DNA from: Climacium dendroides
Taxonomy: Eukaryota > Streptophyta > Bryopsida > Hypnales > Climaciaceae
Length of the DNA: 64,000 nt
Assembly: GCA_950106755.1 (NCBI GenBank)
Contig: OX467084.1
Coordinates: 38,071,213 to 38,135,212, forward strand
Reading direction: 5' to 3'
Positions 1 through 11,530 of the stretch are shown in pieces. Below the pieces are notes generated by a model, which saw only the letters and a list, made by a program, of their open reading frames with translations, did not search any database and was not told the DNA's origin. Position 1 is the first letter of the stretch; every line of letters begins with the position of its first letter. The position numbers and the translations under genes are program-made.

Positions 1-125
1 TGTACTTCACGGGCATATATTATACGCCCATTAGAAACACCAAAATACTTCATAGAGAATTGCAAGGAACATATTTTGGGAATGTTGAGTCATATTGCTA
101 GTCATATTTCATGAAGTGTCTCCCT
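1..125. repeat. Dispersed repeat fragment related to the 3' part of the CACTA-like element
   Basis: Bases 1-125 match, in inverted orientation and over their whole length with scattered differences, bases 5036-5160 inside the CACTA-like element. Shared blocks include 'aacaccaaaa', 'acttcatagagaat' and two 'agtcatatt' words. The window starts inside this copy, so its left boundary is not visible. It suggests a second member of the same family just outside or at the edge of the window. Confidence 0.6.
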
Positions 126-2589
126 ACAACAAAGAATAGAAAAGGAGGGAATAACTTTTAGATTTTTAATGTAGAACAAACTTTTTTCCAAAAATATTTG
201 GATTCTTCATGAGGTGGTGGATCTCACTTGTACCCATTCCAAAAACAAAACAAAAGTGAAATGTTAGTGAGGTTACACCGGGGGTCTACAATCTACACAC
301 ACTTGTTATTGTTTTCATACAAAAAATCAAAATATTTTTACAAGAGTAAAAACATCAACCCAAAATCAACATTAAGCTTATTGAGGGGACCTCTCCAAAA
401 ATAGACCTTAGTGAACCTCTTTGTGACAAAGCCATGTTTAAAATTGATCAAAACTTCTCAAGAATATAAACAGTAATTTATTCTAGCTTCAACAATAGTT
501 CTAAGCAATAATAGAGCTAATGCCAGTAGTAAGCTCTCAATCGCAGTAGCAAGACTTTACTATAGTACTTTTAAAAATACAAATTCAATCAAAAGCATCA
601 AGTCATCATGTTTAAGATAATTTAGCCAATAAGCTCCAATCTCACTTGCAATTGAATACTCTCGAGAACTTTTCACAAGCAACTAACTTAACAAAGCAAA
701 GCAACATATATTTGCCCATTTGTTGTGTTTGACAGTGATTAGGAGTAAGGCTAGTAAGCATGGTCAAACCTTAGTTACTATAAGGAAACTTGAATGTTGT
801 AGTCATAAAGAAACATTTAGTTTTGCTAACTTCTATTGTTTAATTTCAACCACCATCACCTAAAGCCAAATTGCTACTTAAATAATATAATGAAGGGATA
901 TTTATGTAGTAGGTGAATAGTTAATTTGATATTCATAAGAGGAATCCATATAACCTCTTCTTCTCACTAGACATTTAACCAATTGGTTAATTAATGTCTA
1001 CATACATGGTAATTACATAGAAGAGATCCTATAGTAATATTTTCTTGAGAGATTTGATACAACAAGTATTATGGCAATAAGTCATAAGGTCACTTTTTCT
1101 ACTATCTAGTTTATAGTTGTTGTTTTTCATTGTCCATTTTAATTGCATCTTATATAAATTTAACTAAGGATGGATTCATTCTTTTTGTAATCCTTTCCTT
1201 GTCAGAGATTAGAACAAGTAGAATCTAAGGTATAGAATTTGAAAAACAAACAAACAAATAAACAACCTATCTTAATGAATGGATTAGTCCATTTATTAAT
1301 GAATTCATCCATTAAGATTTGTGACACAATTAAATGAAGGATACATTTAGCTTGGTAGTATCAATATGATGTAATTGTCAATTTCTAGAATATTATGGAT
1401 GTAAAATAAAAAATAATTTACAATTTTTGTACAATTCTTCATGGCTTGTTGTAGTTCATTAAAAAATTTCAAATTAATTGAATTTTTTATATTATATTTA
1501 TCAAATTATACTCATTTTTTGCTATAAAAATTATAAAAATGACAATATTTTCCAAAAAAATTGGATTTTCTTACATTGACAAATAGAATATAGTCTCATG
1601 TAAGAGAATTATAAGATTGAAACTAGAAACTAATTTAAGAAGCTAATTGAGCTCAAAAATGATATTTGACCGCATGATAACAAAACTTGATTTTTGGAGG
1701 TTAATTGAGTCAATATAAAGTAAGGAAAAGTTCATTTAGGATCCTTGTGTTACCTTCAAAGTTCTCAAAGCTTGAATCCAAAACTAGTGGTATATACCTT
1801 TATTTGTAGGGAAGCTCAATAAATTTGATAATTTATATTATTATATATGTTTAAGCTTTTCCTTTTATAATTCAATATTTGAAGTGAGTTATGTGGTTGT
1901 AGTGCTACACTTTCAACTACCAAGTGCCGGTGTTTGGTGTGGATCACGCATGTGCAATACAAACAATGTCCTCAAGAAATGATTTGTTATTCATTTGTAA
2001 GAACAAAACTCTATATTTTTAATTATGAATTATACATGTTCTATTTGATTACAATTATTACATCAAAATATATGATTGAAATTTGAAAACTTTAAACTAA
2101 AAATAATTTTTATTATATATTGCATCCTCAATATTGACAATTTTAGAAGAAATTTTGTAAATATAAAAATTAAAATATTAGTATGTTTTGTAAGAATCAG
2201 TCACAATTTGGAGTTCATTGGAGATCATTTTTTGAACTACAAAAAATTTGCTTTTTGAATTGACATACCTTCAATATAATACTATTTATAGAATAATGGT
2301 TGGAGATTCACACTATTTAGCTCTCTCTTGAAATACGCTAAATTAAAGAAATTTTGAAATGGATGAAAAATATAGGGATAGAGGAGTACTTTACGCTTTG
2401 TTTGTCATCCAAAAAATGGACTCTAGTGAAATTAGGATTTAAATCTTGCGGACTCAACATATAGACTAAATACATTTTCAATGTATTCATTTTAGATTAA
2501 AAGAGCTAGCTTGTGATTGTAAACTTTGTGAGTATTAATTTCAATAATTGTCAAAGTAAAAATAATTTTTTAATTCATAAAAACTTTGA
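126..2589. other. AT-rich intergenic DNA without a recognisable gene
   Basis: Only short open frames occur (longest 60 codons at 2076-2258) and none resembles a known protein. Base composition is strongly AT-biased, with no GC rise such as accompanies the three real genes of the window. I see no tRNA, long tandem array or long inverted repeat here. Confidence 0.6.
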
Positions 2590-2740
2590 AATTCAATAAC
2601 TTTCACTCCATAGGTCTAAATGTTATGAAACAAAGCCCATATATTCCTCCTTACAAAGGGCTTTCTAATGGTACCAAGAACATGACTAAGGACCTACAAT
2701 TGAGGAGATATCAATGCAACACACAAAATAAAACAAATAA
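2590..2740 (+). repeat. Dispersed repeat, copy 1 of 4
   Basis: The stretch with 'aataactttcactccatagg', 'aaagggctttctaatggtac' and a tail of 'aaacaaa' words recurs at 17130-17545 and 49570-49710 in the same orientation, and at 52085-52215 reversed. I cannot assign it to a transposon class. The conserved core reads like a degenerate, once-transcribed retroelement end, but no coding trace is visible. Confidence 0.5.
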
Positions 2741-3079
2741 TATATGTTAATGGATGGATTATATAAATATACATTTGTAATCAACATGTTTAATCACTAC
2801 AATAAAAGCAGTGTTTTATGACTGCAAAATATGACTGCAGTGAGTCGTAAAATCAAAAAATATGACTTATGCAAAAATCACTGTAGATTACTCGGGATAT
2901 AACTAACTCCAGTCGTTTGGAAGCAGTCTTCGCTTCAGACATCAATCATATTGGCAGTCATATAGGTTGAAGGGTATAAATATCCATATTTAGCCATAGT
3001 ATGCCAACATGGCATATACGTTGACTCTCCTAGGGGGATCTTGACTTTTTGTTGAGTTGCCCGGGCAAACAAAAAAATC

Positions 3080-3500
3080 CTATATGGAATATAACTATGG
3101 CGAGTCATATTTTTTGATGACATGGAATATGACTGTAGTGAGTCATATTTTGTAGTGATGTGAAATATGACTGTAGTGAGTCATATTTTGCAATGATGTG
3201 GAATATGACTACGGTAAGTCATATTTTTTATGACACGGAATATAACTACGGTGAGTCATATTTTTTTATGACACGGAATATGACTACGGTGAGTCATATT
3301 TTTTGTTCATGTAGAATGTGACTACAGTGAGTCATATTTTGGATGACATGGAATATGACTACGATGAGTCATATGTTTGGTTGATGAGGAATACGACTAT
3401 GGTGAGTCATATTTTTTAGTAACGTGAAATATGACTTTCTCAGTCATATTTTTAAATGATGTGTAAAACTATGCTTTTTAGTCATATTTTTTGATGTGTA
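3080..3500. repeat. About nine degenerate ~40-bp subterminal repeats
   Basis: Each unit carries 'gaatatgactacggtgagtc' or a close variant, followed by an AT run and 'atga'. Each repeat contains two opposed TGACT/AGTCA half sites, so the array is partly palindromic. It lies just inside the left end of the CACTA-like element. The spacing is variable and the units are diverged. Confidence 0.7.
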
Positions 3501-3954
3501 GTCATTCATCAATATAATTTAATAATTAAGTAAGAAAATCCATTTAATTAAAAATGAGTACATATGGTTTCTTAAATGGGCAAAAATTAATCACATTAGA
3601 AAGTCAAATATAAGAAAAAATGTGATTTTTTTCAATAACATTTATTAGTTACTAACACAAAATATATCACAATGGCTCTTTATATATGTATATTTCCACA
3701 TACTTGTAGAACCTATATTCCAACAAAAATGTAAAGATGTTACCTCTTTTGTATTGCAGTAGCCTTCAATAACTTCATTTCAACCTCCAATGCCTACATG
3801 TATAAACAAGAAGGTTAGTTTTCAATAAATGAACAATATAATTCAAACTTCAAAGATTAAAGCACTACAAAATATATAAAAAAAGAAGTTATAATCATTA
3901 TATATTCAAAAATTATAAATAACAAAATAACTAATAATGATGATAGAAAGATTA

Positions 3955-4840
3955 AGAAGCAAAAAGTAGCAAAAAAGAAGAAGCAAAAACTAAGTGATAT
4001 TATGATTGCAAAATATGACTAGGAGGCAAGAAGAAGAAAAACCTAAAAGGCAAGAAGAAGCAAAATTTAAAAAGGAAGGAGCAAAACTTAAGAAAGAAGA
4101 AGGAGCAAAACTTAAGAAAGAAGAAGGAGCAAAACTTAAGAAGGAAGAAGAAACGAAATCTAAGAAGGAAGAAGAAGCAAAATCTAAAAAGGAAGAAGAA
4201 GCGAAATCTAAAAAGGAAGAAGAAGCGAAATCTAAAAAGGAAGAAGAAGTAAAACTTAAGAAGGAAGAAAAAGAAAAATTTAAGAAGGAAGGAGAAGCAA
4301 AACCTAAGATGCAAAACTTAAGAAGCAAGAAGAAGAAAAATTTAAGAAGGAAAAAAAATAAAAGTTTAAGGGCAAGAAGAAGAAAAACCTAAGAAAGAAG
4401 AAAAAGCAAAAGCTAAATAGGAAGAAGAGGCAGAACCTAACAAGCAAAAAGTAAGAAAGAGCAAGAAGAAGTAAGAAGAAGCAATAAGAAGCAAAACTTA
4501 AGAAGCAAAAAAAACAAAGAAGAAGGAACCAAAAAAAAAAGCAAAACCTAAGAAGCAAGAAGAAGTAAGAAGAAGCAAGAAGAAGAAAAACCTAAGAAAC
4601 AATAAAAAAACAAAACTTAAGAAGCAACAAAAACAAAAAAGAAAGGACAAAAAAGAAAGAAGAAGAAGCAAAAGCTAAGTAAGAAGAAAAAACAAAACCT
4701 AAAAAGCAAGAAAAAGTAAGAAGCAAGAAGAAGAAAAACCTAAGAAGCTATAAGAAACAAAACTTAAGAAACAACAAAAACAAAGAAGAAGGAACAAAGA
4801 AGAAAAAAGAAGGGGCAAAAAGAGGAGTGGCTACAAAAAG
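3955..4840. repeat. GA-rich low-complexity tract with a 24-bp minisatellite core
   Basis: The plus strand is nearly all A and G. Between about 4060 and 4300 it has a 24-bp period whose translation is an eight-residue unit EEAKSKKE. A 128-codon frame (4006-4392) on plus and long frames on minus are open only because the repeat lacks stops. I treat it as non-coding repeat DNA in the centre of the CACTA-like element, not a lysine/glutamate-rich protein. Confidence 0.75.
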
Positions 4841-5293
4841 TGGTGGCTAGGATTTCAAAACCCTATTTTGTAGTGGCTAGGGTTTTAAATTCCTAAATTA
4901 ATAGTAACTACAAAAAATGGCTTTCAAAAAATATGACTACAAAAAAATCCTACGTGGAAAAATATGACTAGTTACTTTCTAAACATATTCCCTACCCAAA
5001 TTGTTTTTGGGCTACCCTAAAAAAAATCTTACTATCGTGGAGATGCGATTACAAAATATGACTAGAAAATATGACTAGGCGTTCCTTAAATATGCTCCCT
5101 ATTATTCTCTATGAAGTCTTTTGGTGTTCCCAATGGCCATATACTATACGGCCATGATGTGTAAGGCTAAAATATGACTTGCAATCATATTTGCAGTCAT
5201 ATTTTTTTTACCTTCAAAAATATAACTACAAGCAGTCGTCAATCATCCTTAGTCATAATTTTGTAGTCATAAAGCACTGCCATTGTTTTAGCA

Positions 5294-6344
5294 TTAATGC
5301 TAAAACATAGGTACTTCATTGTAATGACTTAGATGATGATTTTTTTTTTAAATTAAAAAAGTAAATGCATAAGGTAATTTGTTCTAAAACCACCCATGCT
5401 CTAAGAGCGATCATGATGGAGAGGTACATTTTGCTTTATTGAATGTACTAGCACATTTTAGGACATGGTCACTTTTAGTGATTGTTGCCTTTCAACTTTA
5501 AAAAATTCATAACTAATTATACAAAGATTTAAACATGAAACAAATCAGGTTACCACAAAAATATGAGGATAAAGGGCTTAACATGCATAATCCCAATCAA
5601 TTTATAGCTTCTCAAAATCTACTCTACAAAGTTTTTTTAATGAATCTTTAATATGATTTTTTCATTAAGATCTAGTGTATTTGAGGCTCATTTCCAAAAG
5701 CCCTCAACACTATGAAAGTCAAGATTGTAATGGACACCCTGTACAAAATCTTCAATAAAAAAATCATAATCAAACATTTTGAAAATTGGATTTTTGATGC
5801 TAAAACTAGAATTCAAAAAGACTTTAAAATATATAGAAACTACTAAAAATAGCAACTTGGTTAAATTTTATTAAACTTCAAAGTATTGTTGACATCCAAA
5901 TTTGGTACCTTGGGCATTTAGAAATTAAGAACAACTCTACCAAATAAACATGTACCAAATACCAAATAAAAATAAACATCTTATGTTGAGTCAGTTAAAA
6001 ATGATTGAACCAAATAAGCTTAAAAATCTCATATTCAGTTAAGAACAATTTTATAGAACATCTTATCAAACGAATAGAGTTGTATATATTATATTATAAT
6101 AATTATATATATAATATTATAATAATTTTATATAATACATTATAAACTATATACACTTCTATCCCAAAGCTCCCAAACTAAGCTTACTGCTCCCAATTTT
6201 AGATTGAAATATTGACAAGAGATCAAGTTCCAAAAATTTAGCAATGCATATTGGTGGAAATTTTTTGAGTTTACAATATGCATCAAAATAGAAAACAAAA
6301 GACTTTGCATTGGTAGACGGTGGAGATTTGTACAATCTAACAGA
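5294..6344. other. AT-rich intergenic DNA
   Basis: No coding frame of note. It includes an alternating TA stretch at about 6080-6135. Nothing else structured was seen. Confidence 0.55.
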
Positions 6345-6596
6345 GGAGCCCAATTTGGCCTTAATCCAACTCTAAATGGGAGTTTGGGCCACCCAAAACC
6401 TCATGGAGGAGCCCAATTTGGCCCCAATCCAACTCTAGATGGGAGTTTGGGCCACCCAAAATTTCACGGAGGAGCCCAATTTGCCCCCAATCCAACTCTA
6501 GATGGAAGTTTGAGCCACCCAAAACCTCACAGAGGAGCCCAATTTGGCCCCAATCCAGCTCTAGATGGGAGTTCAGGCCACCCAAAACCTTGTCCC
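6345..6596. repeat. 63-bp tandem repeat, four copies
   Basis: Units begin at 6345, 6408, 6471 and 6534, each starting 'ggagcccaatttg' and ending 'ggccacccaaaa'. The period is a multiple of three, so both strands stay open (plus 6384-6680, minus 6361-6636) and read as a 21-residue repeat. The copies differ by several substitutions each, most of which would change amino acids in the plus frame, so I take this as a small satellite, not a protein. The GC is higher than that of its surroundings. Confidence 0.85.
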
Positions 6597-7723
6597 AATT
6601 GCTCCTTGGGTTTGGATGGGTTGGCGCCAAAACCATGCCACCTAAGGCGACACATGAGTTGTAGTTCCATCCGACCTTAAGTATAAACGCCTTGAGCCGA
6701 ATTTGGAGAAATTGAGTAATCCTATTGGATCAAACTTGGAGAAATTGAGCAATCCTATTGATTCAAACTTGGAGAGTTCCAACCAACCCTCAATCCACCC
6801 TTGACCCCAAGTATAAACCGGCCCTTAATACAAGAAAATTGCTAACTTCTGCCCAGCCTATTCCAAACCTATTCCAAAACATGCAAATTGCCTGAACTGC
6901 TACAACTTACGACCAGCCGTTCCTCTATCTAACCACAGTCAATGTTGTTGAGGGAGCCCAATCCTCGATGTTCATCACAATTATAAATCGTCTTTTGAAA
7001 TCTCTCCTCTGAGCACGTGGAAATCCAATCTGTGGTAGGCTGTCCTAATTCCAATACCCTAAATTCTGAAACAAACAAATTGATGTGTACGTACTGCTTG
7101 AGGATTTACAATCACGTAAACACCTAGTCTTGTGTTGGATTTACGTCATGGATTTCAGAAATTTGAACCCTGTCATGTTTGTGTAGGGTACCCAAGTACG
7201 GCATGCTTAGGTGCATTGAAAATCCCTTTCATTTGCTACGAAGAGCCTGTAGAATACAACGAGTGCAAATGTGTAGGTTTAAGGATCTCCTACCTATCAC
7301 TCACAATAGGACATTAAGAAGACAACCATGCTATGCTAAATATTGCTAACATAAATCCTGGTAGTAGAATCAATTTCTTCACTCAAGTCCCTTTGCATTT
7401 CAATGTACACAATGATACCATTCTGATACAAATAGTCAAATGGACATTCTGATCCTCTTCTGATAATCTCCAGAATCCCTAATCACAAACATATCACCTC
7501 AAGAATCCAAGCTGGCTACAAATTAAAGTCTAATGGGCTCAGCTAAAGAATGTCACACTTTCCTCATGAAGTAGAAGTTTAGAATGCAAAACCAAACCCT
7601 CTGCATCCTCTACACCAAGTAACTGTCACAAAAAATTTAAATGAACCTGGACAGAAGCAATAATAGTACAACGGAGAATTTGCTAGCTAGCGGCCTATTC
7701 GTTCCTCAACCTTCCACACTACC
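6597..7723. other. Intergenic DNA and 3' flank of the rhodanese gene
   Basis: The longest frame is 61 codons (7132-7317) and is not recognisable. The segment nearest 7650-7723 should hold the 3' untranslated region of the minus-strand rhodanese gene. No clear plant polyadenylation signal could be singled out by eye. Confidence 0.45.
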
Positions 7724-8410
7724 TCAAGAAGAAGCTGCATCCTCTTCCTCAAGGTCCGTCCCTTCTACTGGCAAATCTTCCTTGAACCAGGCTCGGAAAC
7801 CCCCTTCCATGTGCAGCAAGTTCTTGTACCCGTTCAACGTCAAGACATACGCCGCAATCAGCGATCTGGATTGCTGCCCATCCGACAAGCTAGGACTCGG
7901 CTTCATCGTCCCTCCCGATTGACAACCAAGTATAATCCTGGCGTCTTTCTCCAAGTTGAGCGCCCTCACTTCGTTCAGAAACTCGGGATTCTCCTCCGTC
8001 CCAGCAAAGATCCCAAAGAATGCAAACCCCGCACGACGAGCGATGTCCCAAGGCGTCCACTCCTTGATGAGCCGGTACAGCTGCGCGTTCTTGGCCCCCG
8101 CCGCATGCGCCTCCGCGTACTCCGCCTCCGGACGCACGTCCAAGATCGTGTAACCCTCGTCTTGCTGCAAACGGAGAGCCTCCTTCGGCTTCACGGAACG
8201 GAGGTTGTTCTTCTTCAAAGCCTCCCGCTTCGACTTCCACTCCACCTCGGTATTGGATTTCGGCGGCCCCGTCGCAATGCTGCGCACTGAGAGTGGAGTC
8301 CACCCTTGCGCTCTCCGAGTTCCGCTCTGAGGTTGAAGGAAACTCAACCGCGGAGCTGTAGCGGCGGAATGCACACAGGGAGCTGCCACCATAGCCACCG
8401 CCATGGCCAT
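7724..8410 (-). CDS. STR14: Chloroplast rhodanese-like domain protein, STR14 type
   Basis: A 228-residue intact, intronless frame. Residues 1-about 45 are rich in Ala, Ser, Arg and hydroxylated residues with almost no acidic ones, as in a plastid transit peptide. The mature part matches what I recall of Arabidopsis STR14 (At4g27700), including the ILDVRPEAEY block (89-98), the EWTPWDIARRAGFAFFGIF block (117-135), TEENPEF, and the loop CQSGGTMKP with the presumed catalytic Cys163. GQQSRSLIAAY and NGYKN follow at 178-197. Rhodanese domains transfer or bind sulfane sulfur through that cysteine; the precise role of this plastid family is not established. The length agrees with the plant orthologue (about 220). 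The first ATG at 8410 is used, with a second in-frame ATG two codons later. A 24-bp copy of the start region lies 331 bp upstream. Confidence 0.93.
   Translation of the reverse strand: MAMAVAMVAAPCVHSAATAPRLSFLQPQSGTRRAQGWTPLSVRSIATGPPKSNTEVEWKSKREALKKNNLRSVKPKEALRLQQDEGYTILDVRPEAEYAEAHAAGAKNAQLYRLIKEWTPWDIARRAGFAFFGIFAGTEENPEFLNEVRALNLEKDARIILGCQSGGTMKPSPSLSDGQQSRSLIAAYVLTLNGYKNLLHMEGGFRAWFKEDLPVEGTDLEEEDAASS
8381..8404. repeat. 24-bp direct repeat at the STR14 start codon, copy 1
   Basis: The run agctgccaccatagccaccg plus four bases (ccat) occurs here, overlapping codons 3-10 of the rhodanese gene, and again identically at 8712-8735. On the minus strand both copies read ATGG-CGGTGGCTATGG, so the upstream copy supplies another short Met-Ala-Val-Ala-Met-Val-Ala-Ala start. 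Confidence 0.9.
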
Positions 8411-8711
8411 CCCTCTACACTAAATCTCTCAAAAACGCAAAAGCTCCAATTCAACCTGCAGAATGCTCACGAAATTGGGAAAACCCTGATTTCGGTGTCT
8501 TCTGCTCAAAATCTGACGGGATGAGCAATCGTGCTTGGAGAGAGGAAAAAAAACGATTCTCGCCAGTGGTGGGTTTGATTCTGTGGAGTGAGAAGAAGCA
8601 ATCTTTTGGCAGGAATTCCGAAGTTATGAGGAAATTACACAATCGTGAAGAAGGCGATAGCGGAAGCGTAGAACGCTCAAGATCTATCACGACAGTCCCC
8701 AAAGAAATGCG

Positions 8712-8735
8712 AGCTGCCACCATAGCCACCGCCAT
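8712..8735. repeat. 24-bp direct repeat upstream of STR14, copy 2
   Basis: Identical to 8381-8404 and lies in the expected 5' leader or promoter of the minus-strand rhodanese gene. It falls inside a 108-codon minus frame (8451-8777) that stops at 8451, before the gene. It may be a relic of a tandem duplication of the 5' end of the gene. Confidence 0.85.
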
Positions 8736-8820
8736 TGGACAGTGCGGCGCAAGAAAATCTGCCATTGGATTGAGCATGAGAATCTGGCTATTGGATAGTG
8801 AACAGAGTTCATCCAGATGA

Positions 8821-10968
8821 GGACAATCATCTTGTCAGCTTTAAAAAAAGTCTGTTCACACTTGGTGTTAGTGGTGATGTTTGCAACGTGAATCTAGTCC
8901 ACAAGTAGGTCTAGATTCGTTTTTAAGACCCTCAACAACACATCAAGTGCGAACATACTTTGTTATATTCAATGATTTTTTTATATTTAGTATTATTTAT
9001 CCTATTATTTGACATATTAATTCTCATATAATTGACAAATAGTATTCAGCGACTCACACTGATTCTCATATAATTGACAAATAGCGTTTAGATAGATGTT
9101 TAATATTGGTAACATTAGGAGTATACTTGACATTTGGTACACCACATGTCAACATGAACACTACTAAAAGTTACAATAGTAGACAATAGTGTGTTCATAT
9201 TGTCATTTAATGTTGATAACATTAGTATTGTTGTTGACATTTAATCTTAGAATTCATCATTAGTGTTGCAAATACTAATGTCATTATTAGTGTAATGCAA
9301 AACTGTTGTTGATATTAACCATTTTTATCATCATCATTTTTCACACTAACCAAGGTAGTCTTGGGTGTCTTTATTAGGTTTAGATATTCAAAATAAGTGT
9401 TGAAATTATCTATTGTCAATGAAATGTTGAAATGAGTATCAAAAATATATTTAAAAAAAGTTTTGAAAAAAGTGTTAAAAATAGGAATTGCCGAGGAGTG
9501 TCAAAAAATATTTTTTGACTATCTTTTAAAATTCATAACTAATTCCAAAAGTGTTCAAAATATATGAAATAATTTAAGGTAAAAATTGCCTTTCAAGAAT
9601 AATTCACTTAAATGTGTAATTAATGAGGAGCCCAACCCTCTAAATAGTAGATTATTAATGAGAAGGATGCTTCATATATGTTACATATTTAATGAACAAA
9701 AATTACACACATGTTGTAAGATACTAAGGCGCCATTTTGATTGTAAACCATCATAAAGTATAGCAATTTTAGATAGAAATGCAAGCAATTTGAGTAACAA
9801 TAAGGTAGACAATGTCAAGAACTATTTGGAAGTTGTTGTTTTTAAATTCATTTTTGTATATTCTTTTATAAATTTTTTTAATAGTCTATTCAAAATTCTT
9901 TAGGTGTTTTAATGATACTATTTCAATAGATTTTTACATGTCTTTAGTTAGATCTCACTTTTCAATAGTCTTTTTGACATTTAATTTTCAAGTCTTTAGT
10001 ACTAAATACCAAAGTTATCAAAAATAGTGATAAAAATCATAATTTTTTGGATTGAAGAAACTTGGACGTGGATGTGAGGGCTAAGCCGTAGAAATACTTG
10101 GTTTTAAAATTGATTTAGATTTTCTAATAAAATGACATTATGGTAGGAAGGCTCACTCTATACCCTTTGTACATTCCAAGTAACTCAAATGGCCCCATTT
10201 CTTTCTTGCATTTAGCCAATAATTGACATTTTTTTATTAAATTAATGACAATTGAACAAAGAATTGATTTTTGGCTACAATCAAACTTCTCTAAGATTTT
10301 TTTAAAGAAAATTCAAATTCTGAGTTGGCCTCCAACTCATAAACTGACTTAGTAATCTCAAATTCTCAATAGGAACTTTTATTATTTGGGTACTAAACCA
10401 TTATAAAAACTAACTATTTTAGGGTCTTGATATTATGGACAAGATTTCCTCGGTGTTAAAAAAATGGTATGACTAATATAGGTAAGTAATATGATTTGTC
10501 AAATAAATATAACTTTATTTGATATTAGCTCTCTCATATTTGTGGATATGTGAGGAAAATTTAAATAATTGTATCATCCTATAAGGCCTAGCAACCATTC
10601 TATTTACAATGGAATCATCATCATTACTTGGTAAGTCTTGAAGTTTCTTTCCATTACAATAGTTCCTTGAGGAAAACTATTATATTGTTGTCACTTATTA
10701 TTTAGTCAACAACCAAGTGAAAAATGAAGAAGAATCAAAATTGTTAAGTTAATATGACTATGAAGAAATTTAAAAAAACATCAATATTGGATTGGATAAT
10801 AATTTGTCAAGTTAAAATGTGAGTTAATTTAATCCTTAAAGATATAGGAAGCCCAATTTTGGATGTAATATAGTGTTTTTGTGTATTTGGTATAGAAAGC
10901 ACATAAATTGAGGTATACAATAGTGATAAAAGTTTGAATTTATACTAATCCAGATTTAATAATACACA
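8821..10968. other. AT-rich intergenic DNA
   Basis: No recognisable gene. A 27-bp sequence with 'attctcatataattgacaaa' is repeated once with a 42-bp period (9020-9046 and 9062-9088). The rest shows only simple AT richness. Confidence 0.55.
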
Positions 10969-11064
10969 ACACTTCCAATTTGGATTATTATAACACTTTC
11001 AATTTGGATTATTATAACACTTTCAATTTGGATTATTATAGCACTTCCTACTTGATGTATTATT
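10969..11064. repeat. 24-bp tandem repeat, four copies
   Basis: Units start at 10969, 10993, 11017 and 11041, with consensus 'aacactttcaatttggatta' plus 'ttat'. The middle two are identical and the last is diverged. It lies about 200 bp outside the left end of the Helitron pair. Confidence 0.9.
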
Positions 11065-11070
11065 TGTCAC

Positions 11071-11117
11071 CTCCAATAATGTCCATCAAGTCATTTACTT
11101 AAAGGTATAACATTTAA
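11071..11117. repeat. Short direct repeat flanking the Helitron pair, left copy
   Basis: The words 'aatgtccatcaagtcattta' and 'gtataacattt' recur, with similar bases in front, at 17970-18014 in the same orientation. The two copies flank the Helitron pair about 150 bp outside its left end and 1 kb outside its right end. Confidence 0.6.
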
Positions 11118-11274
11118 ACTCTAAAGCTCTCTAAAGTCCAATTTCTAAACAACAAATAGATTGTAAATCATTTTTTTCATTATTACTTGGATGAAAGTCA
11201 TCCTAATTTGTGAAGATATTTTATTAAATTGTTGTCTTTTCTAATGGTTGGATTTGGTGTTACTATAGTATATT

Positions 11275-11478
11275 CTAGTGTAGCCCTGTGCCATTGGCCC
11301 AATTATTATCATGATTTTATTATGCTTTTGTTTTTCATCTTTTTTGTACTAATTTATCTATAGTTTATTAAAAATAATAATGAATATGTATGCTTAAATA
11401 TTCAATAAATGTGGCCCATGGTGAATTAGTAGTAGTAAAAGGGTGATTTCCACTTTGTGAAATTTATATTAAAACTTT
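11275..11478. repeat. Inverted 204-bp Helitron 3' end, left arm
   Basis: Matches 16730-16933 in inverted orientation over 204 bp with scattered differences and ends in CTAG. Shared blocks include the words 'gcccatggtgaattagtagt' and 'tatctatagtttatta'. Beyond CTAG the two flanks no longer match. Confidence 0.9.
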
Positions 11479-11530
11479 TGGATATAAAATATTCATTGTT
11501 TCTGCTACTAGTCCAAGAAAAAGCACTTTC

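Larger units (their letters stand above)
2795..5293. mobile_element. Candidate non-autonomous CACTA (En/Spm)-like element
   Basis: The left end begins CACTACAATAAAAGCAGTG. The reverse complement of the right end, near 5293, contains the matching run CAATGGCAGTG followed on both sides by TTATGACT-CAAAAT-ATGACT. Many copies of a word like TGACTACRGTGAGTCATA follow inside the left end (to about 3500), and related 'aatatgact' words lie inside the right end (4920-5260). CACTA elements typically start with CACTA and carry dense subterminal motif arrays bound by their transposase, which fits. No transposase is present; the interior is a GA-rich low-complexity tract. The right terminus is degenerate and I see no clean 3-bp target duplication, so the class call is an inference. 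The element is about 2.5 kb. Confidence 0.5.

Noticed and set aside
3080..3500. Regularly spaced repeats suggesting a CRISPR array
   Set aside because: Repeats are degenerate, spacers are short AT runs and not unique sequences, there are no cas genes, and the setting is a plant nuclear genome.
4006..4392. 128-codon Lys/Glu-rich frame
   Set aside because: Open only because the GA-rich 24-bp repeat lacks stops; other frames and strands are also long; it lies inside a mobile element.
7641..7922. 93-codon plus frame antisense to the rhodanese gene
   Set aside because: Shadow of the conserved minus-strand coding sequence.
8521..8820. 99-codon plus-strand frame upstream of the rhodanese gene
   Set aside because: Overlaps a minus-strand frame and the 5' leader; no resemblance to a known protein.
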